Of a stretch of 64,000 bases of DNA, positions 37,303 through 46,352 are shown piece by piece; within the stretch, counting starts at the first letter, position 1, and every line of letters starts with the position of its first letter. The stretch is taken from contig JAUQPB010000002.1 of NCBI GenBank assembly GCA_030550585.1, positions 144,001-208,000 on the forward strand, written 5' to 3'. The position numbers and the translations under genes were made by a program. The notes beneath the pieces were generated by a model. It was not told the DNA's origin, did no database searches, and saw nothing but the letters and a program-made list of their open reading frames with translations. Origin of the DNA: Thermoproteota archaeon (lineage in GTDB: Archaea; Thermoproteota; Thermoprotei_A; Sulfolobales; Ignisphaeraceae).

Positions 37303-38175
37303 TCACTTCTTTAACTGGCTTTTAACATATTCCATGATCTTCAAATGTAGTTTATAGCCAGTGGCGGCCACAGTATTCTTGAATTCTGGCACAGCATTAA
37401 TTTCATTGACTATGTAGCCTCTGTCCCTATCCTCAAAAACGTCTATACCAGCAATCTCTATACCAATGAGTTTGGCTACTTTCAAAACAAGCTCCCGGAG
37501 CTCATCATCTATCTTAGCAGGCTCTGCTTTGCCACCTCTCGCAGTATTTGTTATCCAGTGGCTACTCACTCTATAAATAGCTACGGGAACCTCATCACCA
37601 ACGACAAAAACTCTTATATCTCTATTGGGTTTATTAACAAATTCTTGTAGCATGTGAACCTTCATCGACGGGTTGGGTATGTAGCTCCTATGCTCAAGTA
37701 TTGCTCTAAGCTCTTCCTCATCTCTTGCCATAGCTATTAATCTTCCCCAACTACCGTCAATGGGCTTTAAAACTATTGGATATCCTAGTATCTGAGCATA
37801 CTTAAAACATGCTTCATCGCTAAACGCAACCAAAGTTCTTGGTGTTTTTATCCCGTATCTAGAGAGAATTGACAGTGTCCACAGTTTATTCATTGCAATG
37901 GACGTTGACATGGAGTTGTTTATCACTCTAACCCCGAGGGATTCTAGAGCAATAGTAGAGTTTAATGCAATTGTATGGCTTATAGCTCTTTGTAATGCAA
38001 TTTCAGCATTTGTTTTTAGAACATCTTTTAGTCCGTTAGATCCAACTTGAATAGCTGTGCTATATAAGTGAACGGGCTCCACATCCAAATCAATTTCTTT
38101 GGCTACATCAAGAAGGGCTTTTTCTTCCCACCTAATAACTTCATAAACTAGTAGAACTCTGGCAATAAACCCCAC
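37303..38175 (-). CDS. lysX: LysW-alpha-aminoadipate ligase LysX
   Basis: An ATP-grasp ligase attaching alpha-aminoadipate to the C-terminal glutamate of LysW. In 290 residues, VLKPIDGSWGRLIA (near 137) is the ATP-grasp core, RDIRVFVVGDE (near 195) the acidic/basic strand, and VNEINAVPEFKNTVA (near 258) carries the metal ligands. It begins 5 nt after lysW. No second copy (ArgX) is in the window, so whether it also uses glutamate for arginine cannot be told. Confidence 0.9.
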   Translation of the reverse strand: MGFIARVLLVYEVIRWEEKALLDVAKEIDLDVEPVHLYSTAIQVGSNGLKDVLKTNAEIALQRAISHTIALNSTIALESLGVRVINNSMSTSIAMNKLWTLSILSRYGIKTPRTLVAFSDEACFKYAQILGYPIVLKPIDGSWGRLIAMARDEEELRAILEHRSYIPNPSMKVHMLQEFVNKPNRDIRVFVVGDEVPVAIYRVSSHWITNTARGGKAEPAKIDDELRELVLKVAKLIGIEIAGIDVFEDRDRGYIVNEINAVPEFKNTVAATGYKLHLKIMEYVKSQLKK

Positions 38176-38180
38176 CCTTG

Positions 38181-38351
38181 TTACTCTCCCCAGTCCTCAC
38201 CTACGCCTTCTAAAGGCTTCACTTTTATAGTTTCTCCGTCTTTGACAACCTCTAAAGTCACTCCGCAGTCGTGTTCTACAACCTCGCCGGGCATAACGTC
38301 GTCTGGCAAGGTTACTTCACCACCGCATACAGGACATTTTGCTTTTATCAT
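38181..38351 (-). CDS. lysW: Amino-group carrier protein LysW
   Basis: A 56-residue acidic carrier protein to which aminoadipate is bound. The zinc-binding CPVCGG and HDCG elements and the C-terminal EDWGE tail, whose last glutamate carries the substrate, are unmistakable. I use the ATG at 38351, preceded by GGTGG; a GTG at 38363 in the same frame would add four residues. It is the first gene of the lysWXJK operon. Confidence 0.95.
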   Translation of the reverse strand: MIKAKCPVCGGEVTLPDDVMPGEVVEHDCGVTLEVVKDGETIKVKPLEGVGEDWGE

Positions 38352-38432
38352 GTTTTTAACCACCTATCAAATATTTTTGCTGAAACCCAGCTTATGGGTT
38401 GCAGGGAATATATACAGTATGCTAATGTCTAT

Positions 38433-38470
38433 GTGCGGACTCATATAAAGATCTATTTTAGGGTCCGCAC
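38433..38470. promoter_or_regulatory. Inverted repeat between lysW and lysY, probable operator
   Basis: GTGCGGAC (38433-38440) and GTCCGCAC (38463-38470) are perfect 8-bp inverted arms, 30 bp centre to centre (about three helical turns). They stand out in AT-rich sequence and lie midway between TATA-like elements for lysW (about 38407-38416, minus) and lysY (about 38488-38497, plus). The Lrp-type regulator encoded after lysZ is the obvious candidate to bind here, by analogy with Sulfolobus LysM. Confidence 0.55.
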
Positions 38471-38559
38471 TTACATCATATCTTAACAGTATAAAAACTG
38501 CTCTACAAAGATAAGTTAGCAGGTTCAATATTATGTAATGCAATGTGGGTTGATAAGCA

Positions 38560-39624
38560 ATGTCGTCAAATAAAAAGAGGGTATGTGTAATAGGTGCGTC
38601 AGGATATACTGGTGGGGAGCTGCTAAGGCTGCTAGCATATCATCCAAATGTAGAGGTAACTATGGCAACATCTAGAGAGTATGTGGGTAAGCCTGTTCAC
38701 TATGTTCACTTTAATCTAAGAGGTATCTATAGAAATCTGAAATTTGTTGAACTCAATCTCGATTTGGTGTCGAAAAACTGTGATGCAGTATTTCTCTCTC
38801 TTCCACATGGGGTATCGCTAAACTATGTACCAAAGATATTGGAAATGGGGATAACAGTCATTGATTTGAGTGCTGACTTTAGGTTGAAGAATCCTGAGCT
38901 ATACAAGATTTGGTATGGTTTTGAGCATCCATATCCAGATCTGCTTAACAAAGCTGTTTATGGTTTGCCAGAGATTCATAGAGATGAGCTTAGAAATGCA
39001 AAGCTTGTGGCTTCTCCTGGATGCAATGCAACGGCAGGGATACTATCTCTATTGCCACTAGTCAAAAACAATATAATATTTTTGGATAGGATAGTTATAG
39101 ACGTTAAAGTTGGTAGTAGTGAGGCTGGTTCAAAACCATCTATATCTGATCATCATCCAGAAAGAGAAGGATGTATAAGACCGTACGACGCAGATGGGCA
39201 TAGACACGCTGCTGAGGTTGAGCAAGAGCTTTCATTAGTGTCCAACAAACGTGTGGTTGTTTCAATGGTTCCACATGCCGTGGGAAGCATAAGAGGTGCA
39301 CTAGCCTCTTCCCATGCTTGGCTTACACAAAACCTAGATGATATGGAGTTGTTGAAGGTTTATGTAGCTACGTACAGAAATGAACCATTCATTAGAATAG
39401 TCTACAAGGTGCCGCCAGGCTATCCCGATCCAAAGTATGTTATAGGTAGTAACTATGCTGATGTAGGATTTGCTGTAGAGAGAAGGGTTGGAAGAATAAC
39501 ATCGTTTGCAGCAATAGATAACCTTGTTAAGGGTGCAGCAGGCCAGGCTATACAAGCATTTAACATCGCTATGGGATTTGAAGAAACAGCTGGATTGCTT
39601 ATAGTGCCACCAAAGCCCGCTTAG
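38560..39624 (+). CDS. lysY: [LysW]-aminoadipate 6-phosphate reductase
   Basis: NADPH-dependent reductase related to ArgC, making LysW-aminoadipate semialdehyde. The 354 residues begin with the Rossmann motif VIGASGYTGGELLRLL, contain the catalytic cysteine in ASPGCNATAG (near 150), and the histidine region MVPHAVGSIRGAL (near 233). GGTTGAT precedes the ATG at 38560. It heads the plus-strand half of the lysine cluster and is followed at 4 nt by lysZ. Confidence 0.92.
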   Translation: MSSNKKRVCVIGASGYTGGELLRLLAYHPNVEVTMATSREYVGKPVHYVHFNLRGIYRNLKFVELNLDLVSKNCDAVFLSLPHGVSLNYVPKILEMGITVIDLSADFRLKNPELYKIWYGFEHPYPDLLNKAVYGLPEIHRDELRNAKLVASPGCNATAGILSLLPLVKNNIIFLDRIVIDVKVGSSEAGSKPSISDHHPEREGCIRPYDADGHRHAAEVEQELSLVSNKRVVVSMVPHAVGSIRGALASSHAWLTQNLDDMELLKVYVATYRNEPFIRIVYKVPPGYPDPKYVIGSNYADVGFAVERRVGRITSFAAIDNLVKGAAGQAIQAFNIAMGFEETAGLLIVPPKPA

Positions 39625-39628
39625 GTGA

Positions 39629-40438
39629 ATGCCGATGGTCATAGTAGTCAAAGTTGGTGGCAGAGCCCTCAATAAAAATCTAGATGGGATTGTCAAGGAT
39701 TTGGCAGAGGTGAGTAAGAAGGAAAAGGTGGTCTTTGTTCATGGAGGTGGGGATATAGTTACAGAATACAGTAAGAGGCTTGGAATAGAGCCAAAGTTTG
39801 TTATATCTCCAGAGGGGATTAGAAGCAGGTATACGGATGAGAAGGAGCTCGAGGTATACGTAATGGTTATGGCGGGAAAAATAAACAAGACTATAGTGTC
39901 AAAATTGCAAGCTTTAAACGTTTCAGCAATAGGTATAACAGGAGCTGATGGACCGACGTTAATAGCGGAGAGAAAGAAAAGGATAATAATCGTTGATGAA
40001 CGGGGTAGGAAAAGGGTTATAGATGGAGGATATACAGGGAGGATAATAAGAGCCGAGACAAAGCTTCTGCAAACACTATTGGATAGTGGATTCACGGTAG
40101 TTGTGGCGCCAATAGCTATAGACAATGAGGGCACACTTCTAAATGTAGATGGAGATCAAGCTGCATATGCTATTGCAACAGCTTTAAAGGCCACGGATTT
40201 GATCATTCTATCAGATGTCGAGGGCGTAATAATAGACAACAATGTTGTAAAGGAGATAAAATCTTCTCTTGTAGAGAAGATTATTGAGAAAATAGGTCCT
40301 GGAATGAATAGAAAGGTTATGCTAGCTGGCAAAGCTGTAGATGAGGGAGTTGGAAGAGCAATAATAGCCTCTGGCGTCGTCGAGAACCCAATAGTAAATG
40401 CGTTGAATGGGGGAGGGACTGTGATAATTAAGGGATAA
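39629..40438 (+). CDS. lysZ: [LysW]-aminoadipate kinase
   Basis: An amino-acid kinase related to N-acetylglutamate kinase, phosphorylating LysW-bound aminoadipate. Typical features in 269 residues are KVGGRALNKN near the start, VHGGGDIVTEYSKRLGI (near 35), SDVEGVI (near 192) and GPGMNRKVMLAGKAVDEGV (near 222). It is tightly spaced with lysY before and the Lrp-type regulator (5 nt) after. Confidence 0.92.
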   Translation: MPMVIVVKVGGRALNKNLDGIVKDLAEVSKKEKVVFVHGGGDIVTEYSKRLGIEPKFVISPEGIRSRYTDEKELEVYVMVMAGKINKTIVSKLQALNVSAIGITGADGPTLIAERKKRIIIVDERGRKRVIDGGYTGRIIRAETKLLQTLLDSGFTVVVAPIAIDNEGTLLNVDGDQAAYAIATALKATDLIILSDVEGVIIDNNVVKEIKSSLVEKIIEKIGPGMNRKVMLAGKAVDEGVGRAIIASGVVENPIVNALNGGGTVIIKG

Positions 40439-40443
40439 AATAG

Positions 40444-40863
40444 ATGCCTCTAGATGAACTAGATCTAAAGCTATTAAGACTACTTAAAGAAAATGCACGT
40501 ACACCATATTCAAAACTAGCAAAAGAACTTGGAATAAGCGAGTCGGCTGTTAGAAAAAGAATTTCGAGACTTATAAAAACCGGTATAATAAAAAAGATGA
40601 CTATTGAATACGAGCTTGAAAACGAGGTTAAAGCAATTATTTTAGTGAAGACCCAGCCTCCAATCCCAGTGCCCGAAGTGTCAAAAAATATTCTGAAAAT
40701 ACCTGGGGTCGAGGCTGTATATGAACTAACAGGCGAATATGATATTCTTGCTATAATTAGAGCCTCAGGTGTAGATATGATCAACAAGTTCATAGACGAA
40801 ATCCGCACCATTCCAGGAGTCATAAGCACGTATACAATGATAGTATTACGTACATGGGTCTAG
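40444..40863 (+). CDS. lysM: Lrp/AsnC-family transcriptional regulator, LysM-like
   Basis: The 139 residues comprise an N-terminal winged helix (DELDLKLLRLLKENARTPYSKLA, ESAVRKRISRL) and a C-terminal RAM/ACT-like effector domain (VYELTGEYDILAIIRASGVD). Position directly behind lysZ, as in Sulfolobus lysYZM, suggests it is LysM, which responds to lysine and controls the lysW promoter. The inverted repeat at 38433-38470 is a possible site. ATG at 40444. Confidence 0.85.
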   Translation: MPLDELDLKLLRLLKENARTPYSKLAKELGISESAVRKRISRLIKTGIIKKMTIEYELENEVKAIILVKTQPPIPVPEVSKNILKIPGVEAVYELTGEYDILAIIRASGVDMINKFIDEIRTIPGVISTYTMIVLRTWV

Positions 40864-41309
40864 ACCGCCCCAGCTTCCATAAAGCTTTTAAACTTGTACA
40901 AACAGATTTAAGACAAGCTTTACACCCGATCAACATAAAGTTAGGGGTGTTATGATGCGCCAAACAGGTTAGTATTTTATGAAGCAATGGATTTGGATAT
41001 CAGATCAGATTGTAGAGAATTGAGTATATGGGGGAATAGAAAGAAGCTCTTATTCTCCTCCTGTCTAAATTGGGTTAAACGCATATATGCGCTACCACAT
41101 ACCAATATTGTTTTAGATAACTATTTAAGAAAGTTAGAAAAGGTTTTGCTAACAAAAGATAGTGTGCGGAGGTGGGGCAAGATGTTACCATTGAGAACGC
41201 TGACAAATATGTTATTACATAGAGAAAAGACATTTTATTTACAAGCTTGGTGTAAGCCCATCTTTCATTTATTGATGTTTGAAATAGGAGGTTGGTAGGG
41301 GGTGAGATT
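40864..41309. other. Long non-coding region upstream of hom
   Basis: A 446-base gap. It holds TATA-like elements near 40885-40895, a perfect 12-bp palindrome CGCATATATGCG (41080-41091) and one GTGCGGA element (41164-41170) like those near lysW. An open frame at 40987-41298 overlaps the hom start and has no convincing protein features. No tRNA or sRNA boxes were found. GGTGAG lies before the hom ATG. Confidence 0.5.
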
Positions 41310-42344
41310 ATGAGAAATGTGAATGTTGTTGTTATGGGTTTTGGTAATGTGGGAAGAGCATTTGTTAAAGTAGTGTCTCTAAAGAGGAAGATGATTGCTG
41401 AAAAGTATGGGATAAACATAAATATTGTGGCTGTTGGTGATTCGAAGGGTGTTGCGATAAAGAAGGAGGGGTTTGATGAATATGAGCTACTTAAGATGAG
41501 TGAATTGCCGAGATCCAGTCTCCATATGTTTGCTCCCTATGGTAGGCAAGAAGTGGATATTAAAGAAGTTTACAGGGAGACAGAACCGCATATACATGTC
41601 GAGCTGACACCTGCAAACTATCTTACTGGAGAACCCGGCTATTCAAACATATTATTTGCATTGAGAAACAATGCACATGTCGTGACAGCCAACAAGGCAC
41701 CTCTGGTGCTTCACTATAGCGAAATTATGAATGAGGCTAGGTCTAGGGGATTATCAGTAAGGTTTAGAGCGACTGTTATGGGTGGGACACCCTTCTTAGA
41801 AATGTTAAGCAGTATGAAGAGTCATGATATTGAAAGGGTTGAGGGGATATTAAATGCAACCACAAACTACATATTAACGGAGATGCACGAGAATCTGGTA
41901 GACTTTGAACAAGCTCTTAAAAAGGCTCAGGCAATAGGTGTGGCTGAAGCTGATCCAACACTAGATATCGAAGGATTTGATGCAGCAGCAAAGCTGTGCA
42001 TAATCTCTCATGTCATAGGCAAGCCAATCAATATGAATAGTGTATATAGAGAAAGCTTGTCGAAAGTTACATTAAAAGATGTATTGGATGCTGTTAGGCA
42101 AGGGCAAGTCATCAAATATGTTGCACTTCTTGATACACAAAATAAAGTGGCTTCGGTAAAAATTGTGCGGTTGCCTAAAGACAATATACTGGCTCAGGTT
42201 GGTGGAGTTCTAAATGCAGTAAGGGTGAAAACTGATGCCACAGAGCTATTCTTTGTTGGTAAAGGTGGAGGAAGGATTGAGACAGCACACTCTGTTTTCG
42301 ACGATGTGTTATCAATAGTTCTGGAGAAGGTGATTGGCAAATGA
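41310..42344 (+). CDS. hom: Homoserine dehydrogenase
   Basis: NAD(P)H-dependent reduction of aspartate semialdehyde to homoserine for threonine, methionine and isoleucine. About 344 residues: the nucleotide-binding MGFGNVGRAFVKV near the start, HVVTANKAPLVLHY (near 125) with the catalytic lysine region, and GVAEADPTLDIEGFDAAAKL (near 208), the homoserine dehydrogenase signature. No ACT domain is present. I use the ATG at 41310 with GGGGTGAG upstream; an in-frame TTG at 41292 is less likely. It overlaps lysC by 4 nt. Confidence 0.93.
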   Translation: MRNVNVVVMGFGNVGRAFVKVVSLKRKMIAEKYGININIVAVGDSKGVAIKKEGFDEYELLKMSELPRSSLHMFAPYGRQEVDIKEVYRETEPHIHVELTPANYLTGEPGYSNILFALRNNAHVVTANKAPLVLHYSEIMNEARSRGLSVRFRATVMGGTPFLEMLSSMKSHDIERVEGILNATTNYILTEMHENLVDFEQALKKAQAIGVAEADPTLDIEGFDAAAKLCIISHVIGKPINMNSVYRESLSKVTLKDVLDAVRQGQVIKYVALLDTQNKVASVKIVRLPKDNILAQVGGVLNAVRVKTDATELFFVGKGGGRIETAHSVFDDVLSIVLEKVIGK

Positions 42345-43480
42345 AAGAGAGAAGAAGCTTATGTGTTGTTAAAGTTGGTGGGTCGCTACTTAGGGATGGA
42401 AGATCATACATAGAATCAGCTGAAAACATTAAAAAGACATTCGTCGACGCAGATAGGTTGCCCATAGTAGTTGTTAGTGCTGCTAAGGGTGTTACAGATC
42501 TTTTAATTGAGGTTGCAAAAGGCTCTAAGAAGCATCTAGAGGCTGTAACCGAAAAATACTTATCCATTGCAAGCGAATTTTCATCCCCCAAATTGTCTAG
42601 GCGTGTTCACGAGGAGCTTGAACATTTGAAAAGAGTGGCTAATACCATATCTGGAAGCTTCGATGCCGCATTACAAGACCTTATAGTCTCTTTCGGTGAG
42701 AGGATCAGTAAAATACTCATGGTGGAGGCTCTTGAACATGTCAACGTTAGGGCAGTAGAGTTGAATGCGAGGGAACTTATAATAACAAATAATATTCATG
42801 GAGATGCATCCATAGATTATGTTGCAACAGCAAACAATTTAGAGAAAATAGTTAAACCAATCTTAGAAACCTCGGCAACGCCTGTCATAGAGGGTTTCAT
42901 AGGGGCTACCGAAGATGGTGCAGTAACTACTCTAGGCAGGGGAGGATCCGACTATACAGCAACGGCAATAGCATCTCTTCTAGGCATAGACGATGTTTAC
43001 CTGGTTACAGAGGTTGACGGCATTATGACGGCTGATCCAGCGCTAATACCGTCTGCCAAAATAATTAAGGTGCTGAGTTATAGAGAGGCTATGGAGGCAG
43101 CGTTACACGGTGCAAAAAGAATCAATCCAAAGGCTTTCGAACCTCTTGAAAAGTTCTATGGTTCAACGGTTTTCATAGGGAGCTGGAGAACATTTGGTAC
43201 AAAAATCCAACGGGAGTTGCCCGCGGATTTAGCAGGGCCCAAACTGGTTATGCATAAAACTTCTGGCGATATACCATACATTGCTATTATTGGCGAAGGT
43301 GTTGGAAACACAAAGTTTTTGAAGATGATAATCGATATATTCTATGAAAAGGCTTTTAGCATTCTCGGTATACAGTCATACTATTATAGACCATCTATAT
43401 TGGTATATGTGCAAAAAACCGAGGAACTAAAAATTTTAAGAGAGCTTCACAAAAGTTTGTTTGAGGGAGCCAAACCATGA
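42341..43480 (+). CDS. lysC: Aspartate kinase
   Basis: First enzyme of the aspartate family. The 379 residues start with CVVKVGGSLLRDG, contain ISFGERISKIL-type motif LIVSFGERISKI (near 115), the GRGGSDYTATAIA loop (near 203) and VDGIMTADPALIPSAK (near 226). The C-terminal regulatory part (about 300-379) is short, enough for one incomplete ACT unit, so feedback control may be simple. Because lysine is made via LysW here, this enzyme probably serves threonine, methionine and isoleucine. It overlaps hom and asd by 4 nt each. Confidence 0.92.
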   Translation: MKERRSLCVVKVGGSLLRDGRSYIESAENIKKTFVDADRLPIVVVSAAKGVTDLLIEVAKGSKKHLEAVTEKYLSIASEFSSPKLSRRVHEELEHLKRVANTISGSFDAALQDLIVSFGERISKILMVEALEHVNVRAVELNARELIITNNIHGDASIDYVATANNLEKIVKPILETSATPVIEGFIGATEDGAVTTLGRGGSDYTATAIASLLGIDDVYLVTEVDGIMTADPALIPSAKIIKVLSYREAMEAALHGAKRINPKAFEPLEKFYGSTVFIGSWRTFGTKIQRELPADLAGPKLVMHKTSGDIPYIAIIGEGVGNTKFLKMIIDIFYEKAFSILGIQSYYYRPSILVYVQKTEELKILRELHKSLFEGAKP

Positions 43481-44541
43481 AGAGGAGGGTAGCCGTTTTA
43501 GGAGCCACAGGCATTGTTGGGCAAAGATTTGTTCAATTGCTAGCTGAACATCCATGGTTTGACCTCGAACTCTTAATGGCTTCAGAGAGAAGTGCGGGTA
43601 AGAGGTATGCAGAGGCTGTTCACTGGGTCTTGGAAAAGCCTATGCCAAGGATAGCATACGAATTGCAATTGCATCCAATCGATATAGAGATGCTAAGCAA
43701 GGAGAAGATAGACATTGTTTTTACAGCGCTTCCAGCTGACGTTGCAAGAGATTTAGAGCCTCAGATTGCTAGAAAAGGAATTGTTGTGGTGTCTAATGCA
43801 AGTTCAATGAGGCTTGAGCCAGACATTCCACTTCTGAATCCAGAAGTTAATGCTGATCATGTTGAGGTCTTAGAGGCCCAGAAAAGGGTTAGGGGGTGGA
43901 GCGGGGTAATAGCGAAGGTGCCAAATTGTACTACAGCAATACTCACACTAACGCTCAAACCATTGGTAGACGAATTTGGGATCAGAAGAGTTGTGGTTTC
44001 GACAATGCAGGCACTTTCTGGCGCTGGATTGACAGGAGTACCATCTATGTTCATTTTAGATAATCTAATTCCATATATAGAAGGTGAGGAAGAAAAGGTT
44101 GAAAATGAGTCTAAAAAGATTTTGGGATCTGTAAAAAGTGGTAGAATAGAGTTTAACAATAATGTAGAGGTTACAGCCAGTTGCCACAGGGTGATGGTTC
44201 TAGATGGCCATACAGAGGCCGTGTTTGTTGAACTGAATAGAAAAGCATCTGTAGATGAGGTGGCAAAGGCTTTGGAGGAATTCAAAGGGAACAAGATCCG
44301 CGGTCTAGATCTTCCAACAGCACCTTCGAAACCTGTTGTAGTGAGAAAAGAAGTTGATAGGCCACAGCCAAGACTGGACAGAATGGAGGGAAATGGCATG
44401 AGTGTTGTTGTCGGTAGAATAAGAGAGGATAAAGTATTAAATGGGGTAAAATATGTTGTTGTTGGCAACAATACGATTAGAGGGGCTGCAGGCAACGGCG
44501 TTCTAATCGCAGAACTTTTAGTGAGGAAGGGATACGCGTAA
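43477..44541 (+). CDS. asd: Aspartate-semialdehyde dehydrogenase
   Basis: Reduces aspartyl phosphate to the semialdehyde. The 354 residues begin VAVLGATGIVGQRFVQLL, have the catalytic cysteine in KVPNCTTAILTL (near 152), STMQALSGAGLTG (near 178) and the substrate/base region VEVTASCHRVMVLDGHTEAVFVEL (near 230), with the histidine. These match the archaeal/fungal class of the enzyme. It is the last gene of hom-lysC-asd. Confidence 0.93.
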   Translation: MKRRVAVLGATGIVGQRFVQLLAEHPWFDLELLMASERSAGKRYAEAVHWVLEKPMPRIAYELQLHPIDIEMLSKEKIDIVFTALPADVARDLEPQIARKGIVVVSNASSMRLEPDIPLLNPEVNADHVEVLEAQKRVRGWSGVIAKVPNCTTAILTLTLKPLVDEFGIRRVVVSTMQALSGAGLTGVPSMFILDNLIPYIEGEEEKVENESKKILGSVKSGRIEFNNNVEVTASCHRVMVLDGHTEAVFVELNRKASVDEVAKALEEFKGNKIRGLDLPTAPSKPVVVRKEVDRPQPRLDRMEGNGMSVVVGRIREDKVLNGVKYVVVGNNTIRGAAGNGVLIAELLVRKGYA

Positions 44542-44560
44542 ATAGCAATAGCAAGTGTAT

Positions 44561-45346
44561 TTACTGTTTCTCTTCAATGCTCTTCAAACTCTTTTGAATG
44601 GATGGTAATAATTGGCTTAGCTGATGTAACTGCACATTCAAGTTTTTCAATGTTTCAGCAATTTTGCGACTTTCTTCAATTGCATGAATCATGGTTTGCC
44701 TATGGACAATCATTTGAGCGATTCTTTTTATTGATGCGAATTTTTTGGCCCACTTGGGTATTACACCAGCCCCCCTCATTTCATCTAAACGCCTGGCAAG
44801 GGTATTGACATCGATGCCCAGCTTCTCACATGCTTCGTCAATTGTCTGTGAATTTGCTATAGCTTTTAAAACCTCGAGCCACTCTTGCTTAATGTTTATA
44901 GGCATTGTGAAGAGCAGCTCTAGAAAATCTGCAAAAGCGTTTTCAATAACCTCTCTAACAATTGTTTCTAGCTCTTCGCTATCGACTAAAAATACATCTG
45001 ACAACTCGATAACCTTGATCCCCAGTTTCTCAGCCAGCTCTTTTGCAGCATCGTCAGCAAAGCCTTTGCATACAACCATTGGTTTAACATTTTCAATAAT
45101 CGAATTCACGTAAACCTGTCTAATCCCACTAACATCAATTCTGCCAGCCTTTATTTCAACACCCCATTTATCGCCATTGGAATCCTCCACTATGGCATCG
45201 ATCTCTCCAACTTCAATACCGTTCACCAAAACCTTTTTCCTTGTCTCCAATATTCTAAACCCCAGCTCCTCGAGAACTCTCAGAGCGATTCTTTCACTGC
45301 TTAGCCATTTCCTCGATGGTGAAAGGGCTCCTCCTTTGTTACTCAA
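44561..45346 (-). CDS. PD-(D/E)XK nuclease-fold protein with C-terminal helical/coiled-coil region
   Basis: A 261-residue protein. Residues about 15-110 form a RecB/restriction-like nuclease core: a helix SSERIALRVLEELG, then GEIDAIVED with the catalytic aspartate, KWGVEIKAG with the ExK pair, and PMVVCKGFADDAAKELAEKLG. Residues about 155-200 look like a helix-turn-helix (TIDEACEKLGIDVNTLARRL), and the last 50 residues form a coiled coil. All catalytic residues are present, so it is probably an active nuclease of unknown role. It is convergent with asd. Confidence 0.72.
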   Translation of the reverse strand: MSNKGGALSPSRKWLSSERIALRVLEELGFRILETRKKVLVNGIEVGEIDAIVEDSNGDKWGVEIKAGRIDVSGIRQVYVNSIIENVKPMVVCKGFADDAAKELAEKLGIKVIELSDVFLVDSEELETIVREVIENAFADFLELLFTMPINIKQEWLEVLKAIANSQTIDEACEKLGIDVNTLARRLDEMRGAGVIPKWAKKFASIKRIAQMIVHRQTMIHAIEESRKIAETLKNLNVQLHQLSQLLPSIQKSLKSIEEKQ

Positions 45347-45416
45347 CGCAACATCCCTTTGCTCTACCTTTTTGCTTTGCTCTATCTAATTAATAAGTGT
45401 TTGAGTATAAATATAG

Positions 45417-46352
45417 CTACCTTTGTGTATAGTCAAGATAGTACCAGCAACGAACAATTGATCCATTAAGTGCTGTGGGTGGCGGCATATGCTTTTTGCA
45501 TATATCTCTTGCCCATGGACATATTGGATTTATGGGACATCCAATTGTAGAGTACATCGGCTCTGCCACGGATTTGAATTTAGAGCTCTCAACAAGGATT
45601 TTTGTATATGGATGCAAGGGTTTTTCAACAATATTTTTTGTTGGCCCCTCTTCTATGAGGTAGCCGTTTAGCAGAACACCTATCCTATTGGAGATATACG
45701 AAACAACATTTAAATCATGAGAAACCATTATATAGGAGTACCCGAACATCTCCTTTAAATCCTTTAAAAGAGCCAGTATCTCAGACTGTGTAACTACATC
45801 TAGGTGAGATGTTGGCTCATCTAACAGCATAAGCCTAGGCTTTGTTATCAAAGCTCTTGCTATGGCAACTCTTTGCAACATTCCTCCGCTGAGTTGATGA
45901 GGATACTTGTTTGCAATCTGTTTATCTAGTCGAACCAATTCGAGTACATTTTCAACAGCTTGCTGAACAACTCTTTTAGATAAACCTTTTATTATAAGAG
46001 GCTCGCCGATTATATCCATTATCTTCATTCGTGGATCGACAGATGAAAAGGGGTCTTGAGGAACAAAACCGATTTTCCTAAGTACATCAACCTTTATCTT
46101 CCCATCATAATATAATTTTTCACCTTCAATATAGATTTCTCCTCTAAACGGTTTTACCAATCCTAGCAAGGCCTTCAATATAGTTGTCTTCCCGGAACCA
46201 CTAGCTCCGATCAATCCAAAGGACTCATTTCGATTAACACTAAATGAAACACCTTTAACTACAACATGTTTTGTTTTTCCCAAAAAACCAAACAGGCTTT
46301 CCTCATACGATACCCACAAATCTTCTACACGTACAATTTCTCTGCCCTCCAA
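45417..46352 (-). CDS. dppF: Peptide ABC transporter ATPase (DppF/OppF type)
   Basis: The 311-residue ATPase has Walker A GASGSGKTT near 42, signature LSGGMLQRVAIARAL near 148, Walker B LMLLDEPTSHLD near 170 and an oligopeptide-type C-terminal extension. Four cysteines there (GCPINPICPWARDIC and a later RCW) match the cluster-binding motif known in this family. It is the last gene of the binding protein-permease-permease-ATPase-ATPase operon and overlaps dppD by 28 nt. Confidence 0.88.
   Translation of the reverse strand: MEGREIVRVEDLWVSYEESLFGFLGKTKHVVVKGVSFSVNRNESFGLIGASGSGKTTILKALLGLVKPFRGEIYIEGEKLYYDGKIKVDVLRKIGFVPQDPFSSVDPRMKIMDIIGEPLIIKGLSKRVVQQAVENVLELVRLDKQIANKYPHQLSGGMLQRVAIARALITKPRLMLLDEPTSHLDVVTQSEILALLKDLKEMFGYSYIMVSHDLNVVSYISNRIGVLLNGYLIEEGPTKNIVEKPLHPYTKILVESSKFKSVAEPMYSTIGCPINPICPWARDICKKHMPPPTALNGSIVRCWYYLDYTQR

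Noticed and set aside
40945-40990. ATGATGC followed by AT-rich sequence, possible C/D RNA before hom
   Set aside because: No D or D' box at the required spacing.
40987-41298. Open frame of 103 codons upstream of hom
   Set aside because: No recognisable domain, no ribosome site, tryptophan/histidine-rich composition unlike the neighbours, and it runs into the hom start.
43857-44495. Long antisense frame of 212 codons inside asd
   Set aside because: Antisense to a well conserved enzyme; low-complexity Ser/Pro/Thr translation and no ribosome site.
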